Shown: positions 50,618-58,629 of the stretch, in pieces
Layout of the letters: every line of letters starts with the position of its first letter
How positions within the stretch are numbered: position 1 is the first letter of the stretch
NCBI GenBank assembly: GCA_002418835.1
Contig: DIEX01000034.1
Span: 354,640 to 418,639 of the forward strand
Direction: 5' to 3'
DNA from: Spirochaetia bacterium UBA5763
GTDB lineage: Bacteria > Spirochaetota > UBA4802 > UBA5550
DNA: 64,000 nt
Notes under the pieces: model-generated
What the model was told of the DNA's origin: nothing
The model's input: only the letters and a program-made list of their open reading frames with translations
The model's database searches: none
Position numbers and translations under genes: made by a program

Positions 50618-51454
50618 TTATTTCCCTTCTTTTACATTGGTCTGTTTCCTCGCAGGTCTCTTGACCTTCTGTTCCTCCTGCTGCGGGGCTTTATTCCTGT
50701 TAAGATCTTCATCATCATCTGTAATATTCAGATCATAGCTGAAGAGAATTGTTATCTTGTTGTTGTCAGTATTGTTTAACGTATCTATCAGTGCTCCGAT
50801 GCTGAATTCACCGAATTTTATATCAAAGCCCAGAAGGTGGGAGGTAACAGGATCAATGTCCACATCCCGCTCGATACCCTCAACTTCAACTGTGATGTCA
50901 AAGATAGCATGATGGAAAACATAATACGGAATAATGCTGACAGATGGTGTCATCTTTATTTCAGCTTTTGCGCCTGCAAGGGGGCCGTAAACCGGGCCGT
51001 AAACATACGCATCATATTCTCCGTATGTCGCAATGAGCCACATATACATCCAGTGAATACCACCGAATACCATCAGATTGCTTGTGTCAGGATTCCCTGC
51101 AATTCTGAACCCTATGTTTGCGTTAAGCGGAATCGAAGGACAATATATATCGAGATCAATATCAGATGCTGAACCCTGAAGATAGGTGATACCCGCTCCG
51201 AAGTTGTAGGCCATCTTCTCGTAATTATCTACATAGTTAAAACCGAGACCGCCTCCATTAAGATCAAATTCATCGAAACTGTAATGAAGAAACATGAAAT
51301 CAGTTACAATGTGAGTACCTGTGTCAAAATTCGTCACAGGGAGCTTTGGCGGCTGTGTCGGTGTCAGAGCTTCCATGTCCAGTGCAAAGGATTGATTCAC
51401 GTGTAAAACAATTGTAAAAGATAAAAAAAGAATGAATACAATTGACCTTTTCAT
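50618..51454 (-). CDS. outer-membrane-type beta-barrel protein
   Basis: A 278-residue protein with a signal peptide (1-25, ending QSFA). The mature part has alternating aromatic and polar strands (HIVTDFMFLHYSFDEFDLNGGGLGFNYV, YNFGAGITYLQG, FSIGALIDTLNNTDNNKITILFSYDLNI) ending in a charged tail (RNKAPQQEEQKVKRPARKQTNVKEGK). This tail is odd for a barrel, which normally ends with an aromatic residue, so it may extend into the periplasm. No family is recognised. GGAGGTAAGATC precedes the ATG. Confidence 0.6.
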   Translation of the reverse strand: MKRSIVFILFLSFTIVLHVNQSFALDMEALTPTQPPKLPVTNFDTGTHIVTDFMFLHYSFDEFDLNGGGLGFNYVDNYEKMAYNFGAGITYLQGSASDIDLDIYCPSIPLNANIGFRIAGNPDTSNLMVFGGIHWMYMWLIATYGEYDAYVYGPVYGPLAGAKAEIKMTPSVSIIPYYVFHHAIFDITVEVEGIERDVDIDPVTSHLLGFDIKFGEFSIGALIDTLNNTDNNKITILFSYDLNITDDDEDLNRNKAPQQEEQKVKRPARKQTNVKEGK

Positions 51455-51577
51455 GATCTTACCTCCTGGTAGATTATTATTAAACCCGGTTATTTTAAAC
51501 GTAATAATATTAAAGTCAGAATCAATTTTTACTAATAATAATGGAGCTTTCAGGTGCGTGAAAAACTTTAAAATAAT

Positions 51578-51597
51578 AAAAGCCCATTGGTGCTTTT
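51578..51597 (-). terminator. terminator-like hairpin after the TetR gene
   Basis: AAAAGC and GCTTTT pair around 8 bases. On the minus strand it is followed by ATTATTTT. It lies about 160 bases downstream of the TetR stop and could end that transcript. Confidence 0.4.
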
Positions 51598-51667
51598 TAT
51601 GCCGGATTTTTTAGAAGATAAATCATTAAGACAGATTACAGGAGGGGATGCTGTATGTAAACGGATA

Positions 51668-51711
51668 AGCTTTAATAATTTCCTAAGGTGTATATGGAAA
51701 TTATTAAAGCT
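51668..51711. repeat. 16-bp perfect inverted repeat near the TetR gene end
   Basis: AGCTTTAATAATTTCC and its exact complement flank a 12-base loop. The minus-strand TetR gene ends 50 bases to the right. It is AT-rich with no T run, so a classical terminator is doubtful. It could be a mobile-element remnant, an operator or a transcript 3' end. Confidence 0.6.
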
Positions 51712-51760
51712 ATCATAAGTTAGTTTTGTCGCAGTGGCAGATAAAAACTGAAACATCGTT

Positions 51761-52366
51761 TCAGCAGATTATAGAGTCAGTATTCGGCTGTTCAGAAAAA
51801 AGTGAAAGCACATACCTTGCAAGCTTTGCCGGTTCCATACCTATAGGGTCAATTGCTTCAAGGAGGCCTGTACTTAGAAGTATAATCTGTGTGATCCTCG
51901 CTTTAAATTCAATGTCAAATTCATTTTTATCTATTTTAGGGAGGTCTGATTTGGCCTGTTCTATGACTTTTTTATAAATATCGAGATGTTTTCTGAAAAA
52001 AATACTTATAGGCTTCATCATTTCGGGATTTTCAAGTCCATAGAGAATAAGGTTAATGAATATCTTTATATTCTTCTGATTAAGCACAAAGCTTTCAATA
52101 TTAAATAGAGTGGAGAGTACGGCCCTGTCACCGCTCTGTTCCTGTGAATTCACCATTTTCATGTGGTCAACTTCTATCCCTGTAAAAAAATCTTCAAGAA
52201 GACCTATAAACAGGGATTCTTTGGTGGGGAAGTAGTATCTGAGACCCCCTTTTGATACTCCTGCTTCATCTGCAACATTCTGCATTGAAATGTAAGAATA
52301 AGAGTATTTATCCAGGAGTCTTTTGAGAGAGTCCATTATCCGCTTTCTTTTTATAGATGTATCCAT
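51761..52366 (-). CDS. TetR-family transcriptional regulator
   Basis: A 201-residue TetR repressor. The N-terminal helix-turn-helix (about 8-55) reads RIMDSLKRLLDKYSYSYISMQNVADEAGVSKGGLRYYFPTKESLFIGL. The rest is the helical ligand-binding domain, Leu/Ile-rich with RKHLDIYKKVIEQAK. The ligand is unknown. Neighbours are an outer-membrane-type protein downstream and a STAS gene divergent from it. Repression of its own gene and of the outer-membrane protein gene is possible but no operator has been identified. Confidence 0.9.
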   Translation of the reverse strand: MDTSIKRKRIMDSLKRLLDKYSYSYISMQNVADEAGVSKGGLRYYFPTKESLFIGLLEDFFTGIEVDHMKMVNSQEQSGDRAVLSTLFNIESFVLNQKNIKIFINLILYGLENPEMMKPISIFFRKHLDIYKKVIEQAKSDLPKIDKNEFDIEFKARITQIILLSTGLLEAIDPIGMEPAKLARYVLSLFSEQPNTDSIIC

Positions 52367-52747
52367 TTATCTGTTCATTCACTCAAATATTTTTAATGTT
52401 TAAATTTGTAATACTATTATTTCAAAATCAACTAATTAATAGTTTTTTATACCCGGTGATTGAATTATTTTATATTAAAAGGCTGTAAATTAAAAAATCC
52501 TGCATATTGCAATTGAATGGGGCGTATTGTATATAAGAGAGGTTTTAGAAACGGAATTATCAACACCTCCGATAAGAATGTCAAGATGATGAGGGATTGT
52601 GTTAAAATTTATATATATAGATTGCTAAAAAAAGACTAATAATAAAAATGTGATCAAATAAAATAATAGCTTGAACTTTTTATAGAGATAATTTACACTA
52701 TTATCATAAAAAATGTAATTATCTGAACCTTAAATTTAGAGAGAAAA
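52367..52747. other. intergenic region, no gene seen
   Basis: 381 AT-rich bases between divergent TetR and STAS genes. It should hold both promoters. I found no convincing operator palindrome or hairpin. Confidence 0.5.
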
Positions 52748-53047
52748 ATGATGAATGTTATCTTTTCCGAAACTGACAATCTTGTTACTATTGCAATAGA
52801 AGGTGAAGCTGATCCAGCCGGCATCAGGAGGTTCTCTGAAATTGTTGAAAATATTAATAATAATATCGAAAAAGACGTTGAAATAGACCTTTCAGAAGCA
52901 GTATATCTTGATTCTTCATCCATTGGGGTACTTATCAAGCTTCATAAAAGTCAGAAACAGCGTAATTTCGGATTTGTTATTACTAAAGCATCTGACAGGG
53001 TTATGTCACTTCTGAAGCTTTGCTCTCTTTCTGATGCGCTCAGGTAA
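52748..53047 (+). CDS. STAS-domain anti-sigma factor antagonist
   Basis: A 99-residue STAS domain. The motif AVYLDSSSIGVLIKLHKSQ carries the Ser phosphorylated in SpoIIAA-type antagonists (DSSSIG). It is shorter than the copy at 36.6 kb and has no N-terminal extension. Two ATG codons are adjacent, and GAGAG lies just before them. It stands alone, 138 bases before a small secreted protein. It is the third such protein in the window. Confidence 0.88.
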   Translation: MMNVIFSETDNLVTIAIEGEADPAGIRRFSEIVENINNNIEKDVEIDLSEAVYLDSSSIGVLIKLHKSQKQRNFGFVITKASDRVMSLLKLCSLSDALR

Positions 53048-53185
53048 AACCGCGTTTTACTGCCTGGATATCAAAAAAAATGTTTAAACGGTTATAATTT
53101 TTAGTTCTCCGCGACTTTACTTTTCCCCCGTTTATACTTAGCATAATATTGATAAGAATTTCAATAATCCGCTAAGGAGTCATCT

Positions 53186-53473
53186 ATGAAAAAGTTTATT
53201 TCTCTTGCTGCAGTTATTATGTTTACTGCTGTAATGTTTTCTGTCCGGGCTGACGCAAAATGCCAGTACGGCAGTGACTGGTCAAAAGGGGGGAAAAAAA
53301 TTGTAGTATGCACAAAAGGAGACAGTTTCCCTGACAGGAAAAAAGCTCAGGAGATATGTGAGAAGATTAAAGGTTCATCCTGCTCATCTCCGACAACATT
53401 CTCTTCATCCTGCGGTAACGGGGAATGTTATGACGAATCAGGTTCAAGCCACTATTCATTGTCAGGGTACTGA
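53186..53473 (+). CDS. small exported cysteine-rich protein
   Basis: A 95-residue protein with a signal peptide (1-24, ending ADA). Six Cys in the mature part (KCQYG, VVCTK, EICEK, SSCSS, SSSCG, GECYD) suggest three disulfides. The end is Ser/Gly-rich (ESGSSHYSLSGY). AAGGAG lies 6 bases before the ATG. No family is known to me. A hairpin terminator follows 23 bases later. Confidence 0.7.
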   Translation: MKKFISLAAVIMFTAVMFSVRADAKCQYGSDWSKGGKKIVVCTKGDSFPDRKKAQEICEKIKGSSCSSPTTFSSSCGNGECYDESGSSHYSLSGY

Positions 53474-53495
53474 TCGTTGCGTTCCTAAAAAAAAG

Positions 53496-53521
53496 AAGGG
53501 GCCTGTTGATCCAGGCTCCTT
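53496..53521 (+). terminator. terminator after the small exported protein
   Basis: AAGGGGCCTG pairs with CAGGCTCCTT (one G-U) around 6 bases. An A-rich run precedes it, and only TTG follows on the plus side, so termination could also act on minus-strand transcription. Confidence 0.65.
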
Positions 53522-53741
53522 TGAAAATTCCATAATCATACTTTCCATTCATGCCTGTTAACTGAATAACCACATAATATATTCTCTCTTATTTAGAGCT
53601 TTATTTGGCTTTCTGTGGTAAAAATATTTTATTTTCTGATTTTATATATAATGGATGCAATTATTATTGACGGTTGCAACGTAAAATTTATACAAAAGTT
53701 TTGTGTGATTTTAAATATATAGACAAAAGAGGAAGATTAAA

Positions 53742-55124
53742 ATGGACAGGAAAGCTGATGCGTTTTCTCAGCGCGATCTTAGGATCGCGTATGACGGAAA
53801 ATTGATCTCCGCTTCCGACGCGGCAGGTCTTATAAGGAATGATGAGTCTGTATTGTACGGAGTTTTTCTCGGGAGACCGGTGGATTTCGATAGTGAGCTT
53901 GCTCAGCGTAAAGATGAACTTTTTAATGTTCAGATAACACAATGCGGCGGATTACCGGCTGATTCTCCAACTACATGCTGCGACACTTCAAATGAACATT
54001 TTACATGTAACAGCTGGTTCTATGATGTGGGAAACAGGAGAGTGGGGGACCGACATATGATGTTTTACGCTCCATGTTCCTTCGGTCAGCTTCAGACTAT
54101 AATAGAAAGTGATCTGTTTCTCTATGATACCTATGTTCAGCAGGTAAGTCCCATGGACAGGTTCGGATTTTTCTCTTTCGGGCCCACCAACACTTATAGT
54201 CTTGAAGCATGTCTCGGTGCGAAGAGGGTAATCCTTGAAGTGAATGAGAGTATCCCCCGTGTACCAGGTGGTTCTGAAGATGCGATACATATTTCGATGG
54301 TTGATCATGTAATCGAAGGGAGCAATACTCCTCTCTATGAACTTCCGCAGGGTAAGGCTCCCTCTGCTGCTGAAGCAAAAATGGCTGAATTACTTATTGG
54401 TGAAATTCCGGATCGTGCGTGTCTTCAGCTTGGTATAGGCGGTCTCCCCAATACCCTGGGTGAACTTATATGTGACTCGGATCTTAAAGATCTGGGAATC
54501 CATACAGAGATGTTTGTGGACTCGATGGTGAAGCTTTTCAACCTCGGCCTTGTTACAGGAAGATATAAGACAACTGACAGATGTAAAATAGCCTTTACCT
54601 TTGCTATAGGAAGCAGAGATATGTATGATTTTATGGATGGCAATCCTTTTCTTGCGAGCCACTGTGGTAGGTATACAAATAATGCTGAGATTGTTGGCCT
54701 TAACGATAATCTCATTTCTATAAATAATACTCTAATGGTTGATCTTTTCGGCCAGTGCTGTTCGGAGAGTGCGGGCCCACGGCAGATATCAGGTACCGGC
54801 GGGCAGATGGATTTTGTGAATGCCGCATGGAAGTCTAAAGGCGGGAAGAGTTTCCTCTGCCTGTCAAGCTCATATAAAGACAAGAATGGTACGCTCAAAT
54901 CGAGGATAATGCCGATGCTGCCGGAGGGGAGCATCGTTACAACTCCGCGAACCCTTGTTGATCGCATTGTTACAGAATACGGCATTGCTCAACTTAAAGG
55001 TAAGTCCACATGGCAGAGAGCTGAACTCCTCATAGGGATTGCTCACCCGGATTTCAGGGATGAGCTTGTGAAGAACGCTGAAAAGATGAATATATGGAGA
55101 AGGAGCAGTAAGATAGCAGAATAG
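53742..55124 (+). CDS. acetyl-CoA hydrolase/transferase family CoA-transferase (second copy)
   Basis: A 460-residue paralogue of the enzyme at 26.6 kb. Shared blocks are LGIGGLPNTLGELIC, HTEMFVDSMVKLFNLG (with the probable catalytic Glu), NDNLISINNTLMVDLFGQCCSESAGP, TGGQMDFVNAA and IAHPDFRDEL. Spacing and the sequence ALQRK-type N-terminal part differ, so substrates may differ. LGIGGLP and the E-M pair fit butyrate/4-hydroxybutyrate-type CoA-transferases better than the first copy, but this is by eye. An AGAGGAAGATT site precedes the ATG. Right after it, the opposite gene encodes a flavoprotein that often reduces enoyl-CoA in related bacteria. Confidence 0.88.
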   Translation: MDRKADAFSQRDLRIAYDGKLISASDAAGLIRNDESVLYGVFLGRPVDFDSELAQRKDELFNVQITQCGGLPADSPTTCCDTSNEHFTCNSWFYDVGNRRVGDRHMMFYAPCSFGQLQTIIESDLFLYDTYVQQVSPMDRFGFFSFGPTNTYSLEACLGAKRVILEVNESIPRVPGGSEDAIHISMVDHVIEGSNTPLYELPQGKAPSAAEAKMAELLIGEIPDRACLQLGIGGLPNTLGELICDSDLKDLGIHTEMFVDSMVKLFNLGLVTGRYKTTDRCKIAFTFAIGSRDMYDFMDGNPFLASHCGRYTNNAEIVGLNDNLISINNTLMVDLFGQCCSESAGPRQISGTGGQMDFVNAAWKSKGGKSFLCLSSSYKDKNGTLKSRIMPMLPEGSIVTTPRTLVDRIVTEYGIAQLKGKSTWQRAELLIGIAHPDFRDELVKNAEKMNIWRRSSKIAE

Positions 55125-55155
55125 AAAATTCAACTGTCTTATTGTGTCAGCATAC

Positions 55156-55183
55156 AGGAGTATCTGAAGCGTCAGATACTCCT
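55156..55183. terminator. 12-bp perfect hairpin overlapping the flavoprotein stop
   Basis: AGGAGTATCTGA and TCAGATACTCCT pair around AGCG. The flavoprotein stop codon (minus strand) starts the right arm. It ends two converging genes. Confidence 0.75.
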
Positions 55184-57451
55184 CCCGATTGCATAACCTG
55201 CTTTGGTCGCTTCAAAGACTCTCCCCGGCTCATAAACATCTCCGGCAAGATAAATTTCTGGCGAGATTTGCCGTCTCGTACACTCTTCGAACAGGCTTCT
55301 GTCAGATTTCCACCCTGTCGCGAGAATAACTATATCAGCAGGGATTGATATCCGGCTGAACTTATTCTTTATTTTAGGAGCGAAAGGATTCGGAATATTT
55401 TCAGGAAGTATGGGCTTCCATGTAATATAGGGGTCGGGAACTTTTTTATAAACATTCCTGTCCGCTTCAACAGAAGCTGGATTTATTGCTGTTGCCATTG
55501 TACAGTTCAGCAGTTTAACCCCTTTTTTCTGAAGATAATGTATCATATAACCGCGGTTTGCTGTAAATGCTTCAGCCATGATTTCAGAATTCATTTCGAT
55601 TATAGAAACTTCTGGTATTCCAAGTTCATAAGAGATAAAGTGAGCTGTTTCGCAGCCCACTGTGCCGCCCCCTATTATTACAGCGCTTTTTTTCCCTGCG
55701 GCTTTATCGGGGTTACTCAGTATTTCAACTGCCTGAAAAACATGGGGCAGATCGATCCCCTTTATAGGGGGAGCTACCCATTGTGCTCCTGTTGCAATAA
55801 CCACTGCGTCAAATTTTCCGTTTTTCAATGTGGTTGCTGTGGCTGTTTTCCCGAATTCGGTCTTCAAAGAGTAATCTTTCACTGTGCAGCTTATACGCTT
55901 GTTAAGGTAATTGACATAGTTCAGCAGATCAAATTTAATTTTAGGGGCAGAGCCGGGTATCAGAAGCCCCCCTGCTTTATCGTTTTTATTAAACAGGGTA
56001 ACGTCGTGTCCCCGTTCAGCGGCAGTACATGCGCACATTACTCCCGCGGGTCCGGCTCCGATAACCGCAACTTTCTTTTTCTTTTTAGCAGGGGGGAGTG
56101 TAGTGTACACATCTTCAAATGCAGTTCGCGGATTCACTCCGCACTGCGGATGCCCTCCGTCAATGAATTCCTTGAAACAACCCTCCTGGTCACCGATACA
56201 GGGAATGATGTCTTTTATTCTGCCGGCATACACCTTGTTAGGCCAGTGGGGATCGGCAAGCAGAGGGCGCCCCAGCATTATCATGTCGCACTGGTCTCGC
56301 TTCAGGGCTCTTTCAGCGATATCCGGATAACCGAGTTTACCAACTGCCACAACAGGCACCTCCTGCCCGGTGTTGGCCTTAATGTTCTGATCTTTGAAAA
56401 ATTTTTTTACAAGATCCGCAACTTCAATGAAACATCCGGGGGGCATCGCGTCAGGAGGGTGGGGGAGCCACCAGTTGTCATAGCACCCCAGGTCAACGTC
56501 AACAAGGTCAACACCAGCCGCCACAAGGTTTCGCAGGTAATCAAGTGTCATCTCCACACTTCGCTCTTTTCTGAATTTTTTCAGTGAAGAGATTTTATTC
56601 ATCCTTTCACCATAAGTGGCGTTCAGCATAAGCGAGAGGTCTATCCTGTACATTATGGGGTAGGAATTTCCGCAGCGTTTTCTTATTTCCCGCACAAGGT
56701 CAAGGCCGAATTTCTGCCAGTTGCGGTAAGGCCCGAACATCCTTCTGTTGAATGCAGGGTTGGTCATCTGCTCCAGAAGGTATCCCTCATGGCCGTGCAG
56801 ATACACTCCATCTATAAGAAGGGCTTTTGCGTCAGCCGCAGCCTGCCCGGTGTTTTTTATAATTTTTCTCAGCTCAAGAAAAGTAAGCGGCCGGCATGGG
56901 AGCTGTGATATATAGAAGTTTGGATTCCATGAGGCTGAAACCGGAAGTTTATGTTTCTTTACAAGACATTCAGGCGAACCTACCCGTCCGAGTCCCGGTG
57001 TAAGCTGAATAAAGAAGAGAGCTCCGAAGGCGTGGAGAGATTCCGCGAGATTTCTCCATCCGGGGAATGTGGTCCTTGATCTGTCGATCCTGGGGAACAT
57101 GGAAAGCTCCCCCTCCTCTGTAACTGAGGGATCTATGCCGTGGCTTACCGGAATGAGTCCGGAAGTGATAAGGCCTACTCCCCCCCTGGCGCGTTCTGTA
57201 AAATAGCTTATCATCTTCTGTGAGGGCCTGCCTGTTTCATCCGCCATGCAGATGTTTCCCATGGGTGCCATTACAATACGGTTTTTTGATTTTACAGAGT
57301 TTATCGTAATAGGTTCAAAGAGAGCTGTATAAGGATAGAGGTCTGTCTCCATCTTTGCCCCCTTAAGTGAATCAGCATTCTGAAACCAGTTGCCGAAATA
57401 TTCAGTCCATTTTTTCAGAGTAAGATCGTATTGCCTGATGTTGTATTTCAC
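55172..57451 (-). CDS. old-yellow-enzyme / 2,4-dienoyl-CoA reductase-type flavoprotein
   Basis: A 759-residue protein. Residues about 35-400 are the FMN TIM barrel (TINSVKSKNRIVMAPMGNI; HGHEGYLLEQMTNPAFNRR). Then comes a [4Fe-4S] segment CIGDQEGC with a third Cys 12 residues later (PQCGVNPR), in which the usual second Cys is Asp. The C-terminal FAD/NAD(P)H part has VAVIGAGPAGVMCA and AVIIGGGTVGCETA. FadH-like enzymes reduce 2,4-dienoyl-CoA or related enones and pass electrons from NADH. A 34-residue N-terminal extension precedes the barrel. The start is GTG with GGAGG 8 bases upstream. The neighbouring CoA-transferase supports an acyl-CoA role (inference). Confidence 0.88.
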   Translation of the reverse strand: MKYNIRQYDLTLKKWTEYFGNWFQNADSLKGAKMETDLYPYTALFEPITINSVKSKNRIVMAPMGNICMADETGRPSQKMISYFTERARGGVGLITSGLIPVSHGIDPSVTEEGELSMFPRIDRSRTTFPGWRNLAESLHAFGALFFIQLTPGLGRVGSPECLVKKHKLPVSASWNPNFYISQLPCRPLTFLELRKIIKNTGQAAADAKALLIDGVYLHGHEGYLLEQMTNPAFNRRMFGPYRNWQKFGLDLVREIRKRCGNSYPIMYRIDLSLMLNATYGERMNKISSLKKFRKERSVEMTLDYLRNLVAAGVDLVDVDLGCYDNWWLPHPPDAMPPGCFIEVADLVKKFFKDQNIKANTGQEVPVVAVGKLGYPDIAERALKRDQCDMIMLGRPLLADPHWPNKVYAGRIKDIIPCIGDQEGCFKEFIDGGHPQCGVNPRTAFEDVYTTLPPAKKKKKVAVIGAGPAGVMCACTAAERGHDVTLFNKNDKAGGLLIPGSAPKIKFDLLNYVNYLNKRISCTVKDYSLKTEFGKTATATTLKNGKFDAVVIATGAQWVAPPIKGIDLPHVFQAVEILSNPDKAAGKKSAVIIGGGTVGCETAHFISYELGIPEVSIIEMNSEIMAEAFTANRGYMIHYLQKKGVKLLNCTMATAINPASVEADRNVYKKVPDPYITWKPILPENIPNPFAPKIKNKFSRISIPADIVILATGWKSDRSLFEECTRRQISPEIYLAGDVYEPGRVFEATKAGYAIGRSI

Positions 57452-57745
57452 AGAGCCTCCATTCAGCGGAAAATGCCGGTAATAGATTCAGGAATTCCTG
57501 CACTTCTTTGTTTTTTTAATATCGGCAAAGTGTGTCCATAAAACGAGAAATTCAGCTTTATGATTATACAAAGTGCTGCAATAAGGAGTCAATAACTTCT
57601 CCGGTTTAAATATATTTTGTTCGCAGAAATTCATCAGAATTAAATGTTTTTATATACGCTAATATCTTCAGATTATATAAAAAATGGTTGAGTATTTAAT
57701 AAACAGGTATACACTTAAGTAACAAAAAACTTCAGGAAGTGCGTC

Positions 57746-58213
57746 ATGAAAATACAGGAGATTCAGTCTGATGATATTGAAGATGTCTCTATCATGATTA
57801 AGGATGTGTTTAATAAATATATTTCACCTGAGTATACCAAAGAAGGGATATCGCAGTTTAACAGTTTTGTTGATGAAGGTACAATCAGAGAGAGACTGGC
57901 TGCCGGGAGCCTGATACTTATTGCTAAAGAAGAGCAGTCAATTGTCGGTGTCATTGAAATAAGAGAGGGAACACATATCCCGCTGTTTTTTGTAAAAGAA
58001 GGATTCCAGGGTAAGGGTCTGGGGCACAGGCTTTTCAGGAAAGCTGTAAAGAAAAACACAGAAAGTAATCCTTCAGTGGAAGTGCTCACTGTAAATTCAT
58101 CACCATATGCAGTTGATATTTACAAAAGTATGGGATTCAGAAATGCGGCAGCCATGCAGGTGAAGAGCGGAATCAGTTACTATCCAATGGAGTACAAGGT
58201 AAATTATTTCTGA
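57746..58213 (+). CDS. GNAT-family N-acetyltransferase
   Basis: A 155-residue GNAT. Motif A is FVKEGFQGKGLGHRLFRKAV (about 83-102), where Gln/Arg-x-x-Gly-x-Gly binds acetyl-CoA. NSSPYAVDIYKSMGF (about 117-131) is the typical ending with the Y-x-x-x-GF element. The acceptor substrate is unknown. It stands between divergent and long AT-rich spacers, and a weak ribosome site (AGGAAGTGCGTC) precedes the ATG. Confidence 0.85.
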   Translation: MKIQEIQSDDIEDVSIMIKDVFNKYISPEYTKEGISQFNSFVDEGTIRERLAAGSLILIAKEEQSIVGVIEIREGTHIPLFFVKEGFQGKGLGHRLFRKAVKKNTESNPSVEVLTVNSSPYAVDIYKSMGFRNAAAMQVKSGISYYPMEYKVNYF

Positions 58214-58629
58214 TTGATTATAAAGACTTTCCACATCTGATATTTAGATACCTCCTTATGAAGTTATTCTGTTAGAATAACAATAATATTTCAATTTTTT
58301 TCTAATCATTTCTGCTTCTTCCGTTATAATTATCAGAATATTTCTTTTTAAATATTGCTGAACACAAAATTTAAAGTGCCGGTTAATTATACTTTCCCCC
58401 CTCGTTTTCTGTTTGAAATAAATAGCAGTATATCTGACGTTGGTGTAAACTATGTTCTTATTTGTGAATATATTTCAATTTTTAAAATTATATTCTGTAA
58501 AAAGATTTGTTGTGAAAGTCTGTTATAACCAGCCGGATTTGCGACAAGTCTTGTGAAAACTCAATATAATTTTTTAATGAATAGCAGGTAGGAATGATAA
58601 ATACAAATATAGAGAAACCAGGAGGAAGT
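58214..58629. other. intergenic region, no gene seen
   Basis: 416 AT-rich bases before the acyl-CoA ligase gene. No credible gene, hairpin or operator was found. A promoter must lie here, but no clear -35/-10 pair stands out. Confidence 0.5.

Noticed and set aside
55538..56587. A 349-residue open frame on the plus strand opposite the flavoprotein gene
   Set aside because: It is fully antisense to a clear FadH-like gene, has low-complexity Cys/His-rich composition and no ribosome site.
57489..57500. CAGGAATTCCTG palindrome upstream of the flavoprotein gene
   Set aside because: Only 12 bp and a single copy, so no support as an operator.
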